A stretch of 64,000 bases of DNA from Onthophagus taurus (lineage: Eukaryota > Arthropoda > Insecta > Coleoptera > Scarabaeidae): assembly GCF_036711975.1 (NCBI RefSeq), contig NC_091970.1, positions 9,245,501 through 9,309,500 on the forward strand, read 5' to 3'. The first letter of the stretch is position 1. Every line of letters begins with the position of its first letter. The notes beneath the pieces are model-generated. The model was given only the letters and a program-made list of their open reading frames with translations, was not told where the DNA came from and made no database searches. A program made the position numbers and the translations under genes. Shown here piece by piece: positions 1-9,850 of the stretch.

Positions 1-1560
1 TAAATTATTTATTTATTTCCTTTTTAGTTTTAACCCGATTTATTTTATCTTTATTAGCGCCATCTTTGGGTTGAAATCAAAACTAATTGTGTATCTGTCA
101 ATTTGTAAGCTACTTTATTTATCTCATCAATTTTTATAATTTTCGTGTTAAAAATGTGGTTGTTATTAAAAAGTAACTATCGTAACGCGTTTTTAAACAA
201 ATTCCGCATATTGTTGTCAAATATTTAAGTCTCGCGATGTGATTTTATCCCCGAATTCTGTGATAAACAATACTTTAGTGAAATTTTAAATTTCCATCAT
301 CGGATTTCGTTCAAATCTTTTATTTTTGTGTTTGCTAATTGAGTCGGAACGTTTAACATAGAGTGATAAAGGTAAATTATTTACTTATTTCATTTTTAGT
401 TTTAACAGGATTTATTTTATCTTTATTAGCGCCATCTTTGGGTTGAAATCAAAACTAATTGTGTATCTGTCAATTTGTAAGCTATTTTATTTATCTCATC
501 AATTTTTATAATTTTCGTGTTAAAAATGTGGTTATTATTAAAAAGTAACTATCGTAACGCGTTTTTAAACAAATTCCGCATATTGTTGTGAAATATTTAA
601 GTCTCGCGATGTGATTTTATCCCCGAATCCTGTGATAAACAACTTTAGTGAAATTTTAAATTTCAATCATCGTATTTCGTTCAAAACTCTTATTTTTGTG
701 TTTGCTAATTGAGTCGGAACGTTTAACTCGGAGTGATAAATTTAAATTATTTATTTATTTCATTTTTAGTTTTAACACGATTTATTTTATCTTTATTAGC
801 GCCATCTTTGGGTTGAAATCAAAACTAATTGTGTATCTGTCAATTTGTAAGCTACTTTATTCATCTCATCAATTTTTATAATTTTCGTGTTAAAAATGTG
901 GTTATTATTAAAAAGTAACTATAGTAACGCGTTTTTAAACAAATTCCGCATACTGTTGTGAAATATTTAAGTCTCGTGATGTGATTTTATCCCCGAATTC
1001 TGCGATAAACAATACTTTAGTGAAATTTTAAATTTCAATCATCGGATTTCGTTCAAATCTTTTATTTTCGTGTTTGAGGATTAAATCGGAACGTTTAACT
1101 CGGAGTGAAAAAGGTAAATATTTATTTATTTCCTTTTTAGTTTTAACCAGATTTATTTTATCTTTATTAGCGCCATCTTTGGGTTGAAATCAAAACTAAT
1201 TGTGTATCTGTCAATTTGTAAGCTACTTTATTCATCTCATCAATTTTTATAATTTTCGTGTTAAAAATGTGGTTGTTATTAAAAAGTAACTATCGTAACG
1301 CGTTTTTAAACAAATTCCGCATATTGTTGTGAAATATTTAAGTCTCGCGATGTGATTTCATCCCCGAATTCTGTGATAAACAATACTTTAGTGAAATTTT
1401 AAATTTCCATCATCGGATTTCGTTCAAATCATTTATTTTCGTGTTTGAGGATTGAATCGCAACGTTTAACTCGGAGTGAAAAAGGTAAATTATTTATTTA
1501 TTTCATTTTTAGTTTTAACCCGATTTATTTTATCTTTATCAACGCCATCTTTGGGTAAAA
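1..1560. repeat. Tandem satellite array, about 371 bp unit, 4.2 copies
   Basis: The landmark GCGCCATCTTTGGGTTGAAA recurs at about 57, 429, 799 and 1170, with a diverged fifth copy near 1541, giving spacings of 370-372 bp. Copies are roughly 95% alike by eye and differ by point changes. The array runs off the left edge, so its true length is unknown. Every unit carries an AGCGCCATCT motif and a GTAACGCG box. No coding content was seen; short ORFs inside are repeat by-products. Confidence 0.95.
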
Positions 1561-2296
1561 TTCTATATTATTGATTCAAGAATCATTTCTTTTAATTTTT
1601 ATTTACTTTAGCATATTTAATAACAAATTCTTGAACACAAAACCTATTTATTCAACGGTTTTAAGTATACAAAAATTCAGTTATTATCGGATTGTTTCGG
1701 AAAATTTACAAATTTTGTGTTGCTCGGTTACCATTACTTACCAACCAGTAACGGCCATTTTGGTGTAAAGAACCAATAAGAATTCAAGCGGGAAAATAGA
1801 CTTTTTTCTTCAAACGTCATTAAATGACAACTTTGTTGTCGTGTTTACTCGCGGTAGAAGTAAGTCATTGTTGCATAACGACGGTTGGTAAGATCAACAT
1901 AGCAAAAAAGTACTTCAGCGTTATGGCGCTAAAGTAAATTTCACTTTAGCGCCATAGCGCTGAAGCACATGTCACTTTAGCGCCGTATTGGAAAAGATAT
2001 TTTTTTGCTTCACGGACGCTAAGTAAAGATTTTAAAAATTAATAAAAAATGAAACTAACCTTTTAATTGTTTGCTTTCTTATTTTCATCTCAAATTAATA
2101 TCACATAAAAAAACTAAATAAATTAAAGAACAAAACAAATAATTATCTCTTATATTTTAAATTTTAATAAACACAAAAAAATTGACACATTTTAAACTTT
2201 TTATGAAGAAATAAACCATTAAGTGACAATTGATTTTTTGAATAATTCTTTAAACATATAGTGTCATGATAGTGCAAAAAAGTTAATTTAATATTT
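1561..2296. other. Non-coding spacer with a short palindrome
   Basis: AT-rich DNA between the 371 bp satellite and the recombinase gene. Apart from the inverted repeat at 1911-1967 nothing recognisable was seen. The right end probably includes the 3' UTR of the minus-strand recombinase gene. Confidence 0.5.
1911..1967. repeat. Near-perfect 26 bp inverted repeat (hairpin)
   Basis: Left arm TACTTCAGCGTTATGGCGCT continues to about 1936. The right arm (1941-1967) is its near-exact reverse complement, with a loop of about 4 bases. A third half-copy, CACTTTAGCGCC, follows at about 1973-1985. It may be a small foldback element or MITE remnant. No target duplication was seen. Confidence 0.75.
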
Positions 2297-3846
2297 TTAT
2301 TTTTTATAAATATTAATATTAACTGTGCATTTCTTGAAAACAGCTCCACAAAAGTTTACTTCTTCTGAGGGAACTACTCCTTTTTTGGTGGAAACTTCTC
2401 TGGAGATGTTTTCACTGTCATTAAAAATTACTGTATTATCATGAATTGAATCATTATTTATGTTAACGTCTACGTTATGGCTTGATAAAATTTTTCTTGC
2501 ATTTTCATTTTGATTGAACATCGACTCTTCTATGTAGCCTTCAGCCACTGTGCCGGATTTCCATCCACCAAGTCTTTTTAAACAGGTAAGATCGCCTCCT
2601 CCATCTACAAGTAAAGTGGCTGACGTTCTTCGTAATGAATGTCCAGTATATTCGTTTGGTTGTGGTAAATTTAAGTATGTGGCCACTTTTAGAGGGATTT
2701 TACCAATCACATGAATTCCCATAACCATTCGACAACACTTTCCATTAAGATATTTTTAAAAAAATCTTCTACTTTCAAAGTCCTGAGGTCTCAATGCTAC
2801 ATACTTTTGATATAGGTTTATATACTTGTCTCCAATTATTGTAAATGACCTTGATTTGTTAGTTTTACTATCAGGAATAGTTACACGAATGACGGATCCT
2901 AAACTTTCTACGTCATTTAGTGTTAAATTTACTAACTCATCGCATCTACATGCCCCCGATATTCCAATTATTAAAACAACCTGAAAATAACACATTTAAA
3001 TCTTCCATTTCGGTGTATTTCACCTATAATCTATAAACCGTTAACAAAACTCCCGATATTTTGACAATGACTTTAGGTTGTTTTAAATAAATCACTAGTT
3101 TAATTTTAATAAATTATTAATAAAAAAAAAAAAAAACCTAATGAATAAAATTAAATTATTATTGAATTAAATTTTATTAACACATCTTGCGCGGGCATTT
3201 TGCCGCCAAAATGTTACCGTCTATCCATAATCCATAAAAAACGAGTTTAGTCGCTTCCCGCTCAACATATGAAATTCGCGCAAAACGACTTTAGTCGCTT
3301 CCCGCGCAGGATGTATTAATATAAATTTAATTTCTTTTTTTTTAATAATTTATTAAAATTAAACTAGTGATTTATGTATTTAACCAACCTAAAGTCATTT
3401 TGACATCTCGGGAATTTTGTGAACGGATTATAAGTTACCTTAAGTCCTAAATATTTGTCATTTGGAGCTTCATCCAAAAACTTGTCAAATTGTTCTTTTG
3501 TAAATACTTTTGATTTCTTGGGTCTATAGCCCTCATTCTGTTTTTTCAAAAATGCTCGTAGTTTCATATATTTCGATATGTCAACATTGTAGTTAATGTT
3601 CAATACTGTTCTTAACATGGAGTATTGAGACCATAAAGTGGAACATTTCCATTTAGATTCGGTTACTAATTCGTAAAAATACACTAGTAATGTATTTTCC
3701 GAATAGTCTTTTATATTTTTTTTATTACACCATGTAAAAAATTTATTGTACGCACCATTATATATTTTAGTAGATTTCGAAGGTAATAAACTATTTTCTA
3801 TTACCTTCTTCGCGATATCGTTAATTTCGGACGACATTTTGTACAA
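2297..3846 (-). pseudogene. Crypton-like tyrosine recombinase, two exons, one frameshift
   Basis: Exon 1 is 3846-3439 (likely start ATG 3837-3835, MSSEINDIAKK) and ends AAG|GTAACT. Exon 2 starts at 2980 after TTATTTTCAG. Both junctions are phase 0. Exon 1 holds a SAM-like core-binding domain. Exon 2 holds the catalytic domain: Arg in GACRCDEL, the HxxR motif in GHSLRRTSATLL, Trp in LGGWKSG and the nucleophilic Tyr in AEGYIEES. This R...HxxR...W...Y set is the tyrosine recombinase signature, and the layout resembles Crypton elements of insects. A homopolymer T-run (7 T, + strand 2757-2763) lacks one base compared with the frame that continues into the HxxR part, so the reading frame breaks just after RRFF. 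The break may be real or a sequencing error. The C-terminal 60 residues are Asn/Ser-rich and unrecognised. A domesticated gene is possible but less likely. Confidence 0.8.
3032..3433. mobile_element. MITE with about 90 bp TIRs inside the recombinase intron
   Basis: The stretch 3032-3133 (ATAAACCGTTAACAAAACTC onward) is the inverted copy of 3335-3433 (ending TTGTGAACGGATTATAA), including the shared block ACTAGTTTAATTTTAATAA. Between them lies a second inverted pair, CTTGCGCGGGCA and CCGCGCAGGATG, plus direct repeats of TTTAGTCGCTTCCCGC. The element fills most of the 458 bp intron (2981-3438) of the recombinase gene. Without it the intron would be about 55 bp, normal for insects. The right end lies 5 bp from the splice donor. 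Confidence 0.8.
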
Positions 3847-4050
3847 AATAAATTTAACTAACAGTTAAAAGTTAAAATTCGCGCAAAACTGTTTACTTTT
3901 TTTTATTGGTTGTCAAATTTACGTCGTCGTTGCTAACGTTATTTTGTCATGACGTCCTTCGATTTCTCATTAATACATAATAAGTTAATTGTCATTTTAT
4001 TAAATTTATTAAAATTTATATTGCAATTATTTGCAACGTTTGAAGAAAAA

Positions 4051-4252
4051 ATACTATGTTTTATTCGGAAGAGAAGCAGATTCGTTTGTGGCTGGTCCGT
4101 CATTGCCGGACTCACTTCGTTCGTCCGGCAAACTGTCGGACACGCCACAATTTTAACGGCTCATCTGTCATTAGCGACTCACTGCGTTCGTCGCTAAGCG
4201 ACAGACCACGCCATAAAAAGCACTGCTTCTCTTCCATATAAAACAATATACT
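4051..4252. repeat. Foldback structure with two inner CpG-rich hairpins
   Basis: Outer arms: 4051-4080 (ending GGAAGAGAAGCAG) pairs with 4223-4252 (beginning CTGCTTCTCTTCC). Inside are two perfect or near-perfect hairpins of one design, GCCGGACTCACTTCGTTCGT followed by CCGGC, and TAGCGACTCACTGCGTTCGT followed by CGCTA, each with an ACTCACTnCGTTCG loop. GTGGCTGGTCCG and CAGACCACGCC also pair. GC content is far above the surroundings. Probably a small non-autonomous foldback element; the family was not recognised. Confidence 0.75.
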
Positions 4253-4584
4253 ATTTTAAATGAGTCAATATTTTTTTTACTCATTTATGCAGGAAAATGC
4301 GTTTTTGAGTCACTTTTTTCCAATAAATATCGGATTTATTACAAATTAAAGATAATGTGAATGTTAATTAATCTTAACAAAGCTGTAAAGGTAAGTGAAT
4401 ATTTAATTTATTTTTTTATGTTTAAATACCAACAGTAGGTATATTTAAACTTTCATCTTGCTGTCATAATTTAAGTCTATTACTATCCGTGTCAAAAATC
4501 GAGCCCCCTCACTTTAGAGATGGATATCTTCACAACCGCTCTATGAAAAGAATTGACCGCTCTGAAATAATATTAAAACAAATT

Positions 4585-7135
4585 ATAATATAAAAAAATG
4601 CATTTTTGTTGGTGATGACATTAAATTCGTAATCTGCATTAAAAATCCTACAATTTGATACCAAACACGACGTATTTATATGAAAAATTAAAAAAGTTAG
4701 GTTAAAATCAACAATGAGACCGCCATCTTGAATTTTTTATTATTAAAATTTGTTGTCTTGGTTAATTTTTGAGATAACCCCGTCGAGTTTGGACTCATTT
4801 TAAAGCATTTTTAATTTAGTTTACGATTTTGAATGAATTAATTCTTTTTGAAAATATTTATAAATTCGAAAATTCCATTTTTTTAATGATAACATTAGAT
4901 TCGTAATGTATGTTAAAATCCCTTTAATTTGATACCAAACACGCCATATTTACAACAAAAAATAAAAAAAGATAGGTTAAAATCAACAAGGAACCCGCCA
5001 TCTTGAATTTTTTTATTATAATTTGTTGTCTTGGTTAATTTTTGAGATAACCCCATCGAGTTTGGACTCATTTTAAAGCATTTTTGATTTACTTTACGAT
5101 TTTGAATGAATTAATTCTTTTTGAAAATATTTATAAAAGCGGAAATTTAATTTTTTTTATGATAATATTAGATTCGTAATCTATATTAAAATCCCTTTAA
5201 TTTGATACCAAACACGCCATATTTACAACAAAAAATAAAAAAAGTTAGGTTAAAATCAACAAGGAACCCGCCATCTTGAATTTTTTTATTATAATTTGTT
5301 GTCTTGGTTCAAGGACAGTAGAATATAACAGGACTGCTACATGCATTGTATTTTTGTAGCCCACTACGGGTTGGTTGCCCGCACTCTACGTCACACTATT
5401 TGCCACGCCCTGTTAACTGTCATTCAGTACTATGCGTTTGCGGTGTGTTTTTAGAGATTTGAAGGTTACATGATAGACATTAATACGCCTAAAAAAATAA
5501 AACTTCAAAAATAATATGAATACGTCTACGATATAACCTCTAAAACCACAGCAAACGGATAGAGCTGGGCGTGGCAAATGGTATGACGTAGTTTGCGGGC
5601 AGGTTGTCACAACAATGGATGTAGCAGTCCTGTTAGATTCTACTGTCCTTGGTCTTGGTTAATTTTTGAGATAACCCCGTCGAGTTTGGACTCATTTTAA
5701 AGCATTTTTAATTTAGTTTACGATTTTGAATGAATTATTTCTTTTTGAAAATATTTATAAAATCGAAAATTCTATTTTTCTTTAACATAACATTAGATTC
5801 GTAATCTATATTAAAATCCCTTTAATTTGATACCAAACACGCCATATTTACAACAAAAAATAAAAAAGTTAGGTTAAAATCAACAAGGAACCCGCCATCT
5901 TGAATTTTTTTATTATAATTTGTTGTCTTGGTTAATTTTTGAGATTACCCCGTCGAGTTTGGACTCATTTTAAAGCATTTTTAATTTAGTTTACGATTTT
6001 GAATGAATTATTTCTTTTTGAAAATATTTATAAAATCGAAAATTCTATTTTTCTTTAACATAACATTAGATTCGTAATCTATATTAAAATCCCTTTAATT
6101 TGATACCAAACACGCCATATTTACAACAAAAAATAAAAAAGTTAGGTTAAAATCAACAAGGAACCCGCCATCTTGAATTTTTTTATTATAATTTGTTGTC
6201 TTGGTTAATTTTTGAGATTACCCCGTCGAGTTTGGACTCATTTTAAAGCATTTTTAATTTAGTTTACGGTTTTGAATGAATTAATTCTTTTTGAAAATAT
6301 TTATGAAAGCGGAAATTTATTTTTTTTTATGATAATATTAGATTCGTAATCTATATTAAAATCCCTTTAATTTGATACCAAACACGCCATATTTACAACA
6401 AAAAATAGAAAAAAATTAGGTTAAAATCAATAATGAAACCGCCATTTTGAATTTTTTATTATTAATTTTTAATGTGTTGTCTTGGTTCATTTTTTAGATA
6501 ACCCCATCGAGTTTGGACTCATTTTAAAGCATTTTTAATTTACTTTTCGTTTTTGAATGAATTAATTCTTTTTGAAAATATTTATAAAATCTAAAATTAG
6601 ATTTTTTTTAATGATAACATTAGAATCGTAATGTATATTAAAATTCCTTTAATTTGATACCAAACACGCCATATTTACAACAAAAAATAAAAAAAGTTAG
6701 GTTAAAATCAACAAGGAACCCGCCATCTTGAATTTTTTTATTATAATTTGTTGTCTTGGTTAATTTTTGAGATAACCCCATCGAGTTTGGACTCATTTTA
6801 AAGCATTTTTGATTTACTTTACGATTTTGAATGAATTAATTCTTTTTGAAAATATTTATAAAATCGGAAATTGTAGTTTTGTTTATGATAATATTAGAAT
6901 CGTAATCTATATTAAAATCTCTTTAATTTGATACCAAAGATGCCATATTTACAACAAAAAATAAAAAAAGTTAGGTTAAAATCAACAATGAAACCGCCAT
7001 CTTGAATTTTTTATTATTAAAATTTGTTGTCTTGGTTAATTTTTGAGATAACCCCGTCGAGTTTGGACTCATTTTAGAGCATTTTTAATTTACTTTACGA
7101 TTTTGAAAGAAATAATTCTTTTTGAGAATATTGAT
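4585..7135. repeat. Tandem satellite array, about 273 bp unit, 9 copies
   Basis: The landmark GAGATAACCCCGTCGAGTTT recurs at 4771, 5044, 5668, 5941, 6213, about 6495, 6769 and 7045, so units are 272-282 bp. The 624 bp gap between the second and third landmark is explained by an inserted element (5310-5651). Each unit contains ACCAAACACGCCATATTTAC and ACCCGCCATCTTGAATTTTT. It is homologous to the 421 bp array at 30.8-34.1 kb. Confidence 0.95.
5301..5660. mobile_element. Foldback MITE, 342 bp, with 9 bp target duplication
   Basis: The element spans 5310-5651. Its ends CAAGGACAGTAGAAT and ATTCTACTGTCCTTG form 32 bp TIRs with one mismatch. Inverted similarity continues inward (CCCGC...TACGTCA...TTTGCCACGCCC against its complement), so the two halves form arms of about 150 bp. 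It is flanked by GTCTTGGTT at 5301-5309 and 5652-5660, a 9 bp target-site duplication, and uninterrupted sister units of the host satellite confirm the empty site. A 9 bp duplication suggests a Mutator-like or Merlin-like mobiliser; no transposase is encoded. Confidence 0.93.
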
Positions 7136-7964
7136 AAAATTCGAATATTTCTCTAAATATGGTTAGGTTTATCGGTTTATCCTAAGTTATGGAAATCTGG
7201 TTTGGTGACCGAATAAAACCCGGATTTAGATATCCTAAAGTGTGTTCTTTTTAAATTGATAAGGTCGTTTTTTAATTCGTGGTTTAAAGTAGTACTCGTT
7301 CTTTACTTTTTGCCGCTGTTGATATCAACATATTGACAGGACAAAGCCGTTTTAGATGAAGGAGAAACCAGACTCTCTAGTGACGTATTTAATATTATCT
7401 TCAAAGATAACGAAGAATCAATAAGTATGGAACCTGAAGTTTTTATATGTATCAAGTCACAATCATATCTTCAAATGAATAAGTTGTTAAAATGCTCAAA
7501 ATGAACATATTCGAATATCCGGGATTATTCAAACTTGAAATTTGAACCTTACTTTGAATTTCACAATTTAAGTGCCTCTATAAAATTAGGTATTGATAAG
7601 ATATGATTATTTAGGTGTCGTTTATATAGTTAGCGTTATAGAAATAAAAAAATTGAGTACAAATTACATAAAAATAGCTAACACTATTTCTTTATGTAAA
7701 AAAATTTTTTCTTTAGCACAATTAAGCGTGTTTATTTCTTATTATTCATTAAACACTTTGATAAGTCCATTTCCAATTAAATCAAACCGATAACAACATT
7801 TTTACTCAGATATAAAACGAGGAAAATGTTTGGAACCAATCAATAGTTCTGACTCTGACTCAGTCGTAATCTCGGTATTAAAGGTGAAAGTTTGCACCAC
7901 GAGCACTTCAAACATTAATTTATCAAGATTATGATCAATTTGATGCGTAATCTAACTAAATTAG
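7136..7964. other. Upstream intergenic region of the first LDAH gene
   Basis: About 830 bp of unique AT-rich sequence between satellite and promoter. A 50-codon open stretch at 7340-7505 follows a possible AG acceptor but matches nothing recognised and has no donor. It is not annotated as a gene. Confidence 0.4.
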
Positions 7965-8000
7965 TATATAATAAATGATTTATACCGAAAATCATCAGTT
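7965..8000 (+). promoter_or_regulatory. Core promoter of LDAH copy 1 (TATA plus Inr)
   Basis: TATATAA at 7965-7971 is followed about 30 bp later by an arthropod-type initiator, TCAGTT, at 7995-8000 (context ATCATCAGTT). This places the transcript start near 7997, leaving a 5' UTR of about 38 nt before the ATG at 8035. Confidence 0.65.
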
Positions 8001-8034
8001 TACGACTTCAAACGATTCCTAAAAGTGTCCCATA

Positions 8035-8937
8035 ATGTGTAAAGAAATCAAGTTCATTCAACTAAACGGAGCCCCAACAAAAGTAATCACATGGGGGAAA
8101 AGTTTGGGTGAAAAATTCTACAGCGACGACCACAAAGAATTAATTCTGGTAATTCCTGGAAACCCCGGGGTCACTCAACTTTACGAACCATTCCTCGATA
8201 ACCTCTACGCTCAACTTCAAAAACCAATTTGGATCGTGGGACATTCAGGACATGAAAAACCCGAAGATTTCGACACAACCCAAAAAGAAACCCCGTTCAA
8301 CTTCACTTTAGAAGCCCAAATCAATCACAAGAAAACGTTCATCGAAACCTACATTCCAAAGGACATTAAAATCCATCTCGTGGGGCATTCCGTCGGTGCA
8401 TTCTCAAGTTTAAAGTTACTCGAGGACGAATCGATAAAAAATCGTATCAAAAAGACGTATTTCATGTTCCCCACGATCGAACATTTGGGTAAATCGAAAA
8501 ACGGGCTGTTTATGACGCGGATAATTAAACCGATCGTTCCAATTATATTGTTTTTGGCGTGGATTTTTACTTTACTCCCGGCGTTAATCCAAATATTTTG
8601 CATTCACATTTATCTATTCGTAACGGGGATCGAAAAACATCATTTAGACGCTATCGTTAAATTTGTTGACCCGTTTATTTTACGGAATATTTTTCAAATG
8701 GCGTATGATCAAATTCGAGACGCAACTAAACGACCCGACGATAAATTAATGAAACATAAGGATATTTTGCAGTGTTATTACGCCGAAATAGATAATTGGG
8801 TACCTAGGAAGAGCCCCAAAAATCTTATGGCTACCTTGCCCCAATTAGATGTTGAAATCTCAAAGGATGGGGAACATTGTTTTGTGTTGTATCAATCTAA
8901 AGAGATGGCAGATATCGTTGTTAATTGGTTTAGATGA
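8035..8937 (+). CDS. LDAH: Lipid-droplet-associated serine hydrolase (LDAH family), single exon
   Basis: A complete 300-residue alpha/beta hydrolase of the LDAH family (CG9186/sturkopf in Drosophila), proteins that sit on lipid droplets and are implicated in sterol ester or neutral lipid turnover. Visible motifs: GNPG oxyanion loop (42-45), nucleophile elbow GHSVG with Ser119, Asp253 in EIDNWVP and His281 in DGEHCF, a full catalytic triad. Residues 163-198 are strongly hydrophobic and fit the hairpin that anchors these proteins to droplets. There is no signal peptide. The start follows a good TATA/Inr promoter. No intron is needed, unlike the paralogue at 9851. It converges with RpL38, the stops being only 107 bp apart. 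Family assignment is firm; the exact substrate is not known from sequence. Confidence 0.93.
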   Translation: MCKEIKFIQLNGAPTKVITWGKSLGEKFYSDDHKELILVIPGNPGVTQLYEPFLDNLYAQLQKPIWIVGHSGHEKPEDFDTTQKETPFNFTLEAQINHKKTFIETYIPKDIKIHLVGHSVGAFSSLKLLEDESIKNRIKKTYFMFPTIEHLGKSKNGLFMTRIIKPIVPIILFLAWIFTLLPALIQIFCIHIYLFVTGIEKHHLDAIVKFVDPFILRNIFQMAYDQIRDATKRPDDKLMKHKDILQCYYAEIDNWVPRKSPKNLMATLPQLDVEISKDGEHCFVLYQSKEMADIVVNWFR

Positions 8938-8980
8938 TTTCATTTATTTTTGTATACTTATTTATTTTAATTTAAGACAA

Positions 8981-8986
8981 AATAAA
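8981..8986 (+). terminator. Poly(A) signal AATAAA of LDAH copy 1
   Basis: AATAAA 44 bp after the stop codon, in an AT-rich 3' UTR that runs toward the convergent RpL38 gene. Confidence 0.6.
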
Positions 8987-9044
8987 ACGCATTTAATTCT
9001 TATTTTTTCTTTTTTGTTACAAGTTAACCAAATTAAAATACATT

Positions 9045-9367
9045 TTATTTAACTTCTTTCACTTGTAAACCCGGTGGTAAGGATTGCTTGAGCTTTTCCG
9101 CCTTCTCTTTCTCCACAATAACCAAAGTGTACAAAAACCTTGAGCATCGCACTTTAAATTTGGTGTTATCCGGGTTCTTCTTTATTTTAACAGCTACAAC
9201 AAAATACATTAATTAAATAAATAAACTATAACAAAAACTTACATTTAGCATCCTTCCTCCTCGCTTTTAACAAGAAATCTTTGATTTCGGTAATTTGTCG
9301 CGGCTAAAACACAAAAACGCCATTTAGATTGAGGTTAGGTTAAAAAAAAGTGAGGTTAACTCACCAT
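9045..9367 (-). CDS. RpL38: 60S ribosomal protein L38, three coding exons
   Basis: The coding exons on the minus strand are 9367-9365 (the ATG alone), 9303-9243 and 9193-9045, totalling 213 nt or 70 residues plus stop, the standard L38 length. The protein begins [20 protein letters not shown], continues [20 protein letters not shown] and ends [12 protein letters not shown], near-identical in pattern to animal L38, a small component of the large ribosomal subunit. Junctions: ATG|GTGAGT, TTTTAG|CCG, AAAT|GTAAGT, TTGTAG|CTG. A 5' UTR intron (9510-9393) precedes the ATG. Exons this short escape simple ORF calling. It lies between the two LDAH copies in opposite orientation, converging on copy 1 and diverging from copy 2. 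Confidence 0.95.
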
Positions 9368-9580
9368 GTTTATACACGTTGTCGGATAATCCCTACAAAT
9401 TTAATAAAAACGTATTAAAAAGGGTTATTAGAATCACCTTTGATGGGATTAAAGCAATTTTACGTGCAAAATTGGTTAAAATTGGGCGAAAAATTCCGAA
9501 ACATACTCACCTTTATGAGACAACTGTCAAAATGGGAGAAATGTCCGTTGTTGATTTGGCTTGTTGGTAGATGGCGCGAC
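9365..9580 (-). promoter_or_regulatory. RpL38 5' UTR exons, UTR intron and promoter-proximal region
   Basis: Reading the minus strand, a first non-coding exon ends CTCATAAAG|GTGAGTATG at 9511. The intron 9510-9393 ends AAATTTGTAG, and the second UTR exon 9392-9368 leads into the ATG. A pyrimidine stretch (ACATTTCTCCCATTTT, near 9540) could be the TCT/TOP-type start of ribosomal protein genes, but the exact start is uncertain. AGATGGCGC occurs at 9569-9577 (+ strand). Confidence 0.6.
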
Positions 9581-9850
9581 AACTTCCTTTTAATTATAAA
9601 AAAGGGGGAAATTCAAATTTTTGACGAATTTAATGAATCAAAATTAAATCAAACTTTATAATCGCCTTAAATTAAATTAATTATTATAATAAAAATAATA
9701 TTTGGTTATAACAAATTAAAAAAATCAAAATTAAATTATTGATTTTTTTTTTTTGGTATGCAACCCAATATACACAAAGAATCACCTCATATTAAAAAAT
9801 TATAATTAATGATCTCTGAACATTAAGTGCATTAAGCAGTATATTCGAAG
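9581..9850. promoter_or_regulatory. Shared upstream region of RpL38 and LDAH copy 2
   Basis: A divergent intergenic region of about 270 bp. TATAATTA at 9801-9808 lies about 35 bp before GCAGT (9836-9840), a plausible weak core promoter for LDAH copy 2, whose ATG is at 9851. The remainder is AT-rich without recognisable elements. Confidence 0.4.

Noticed and set aside
7340..7505. Open stretch after a TTGACAG acceptor upstream of LDAH
   Set aside because: It looks mildly coding (DEGETRLSSDVFNIIFKDNE) but has no partner exon, start or recognised similarity. Too weak to annotate.
9379..9661. Plus-strand ORFs between the LDAH copies
   Set aside because: They are antisense to the RpL38 5' UTR, its intron and promoter.
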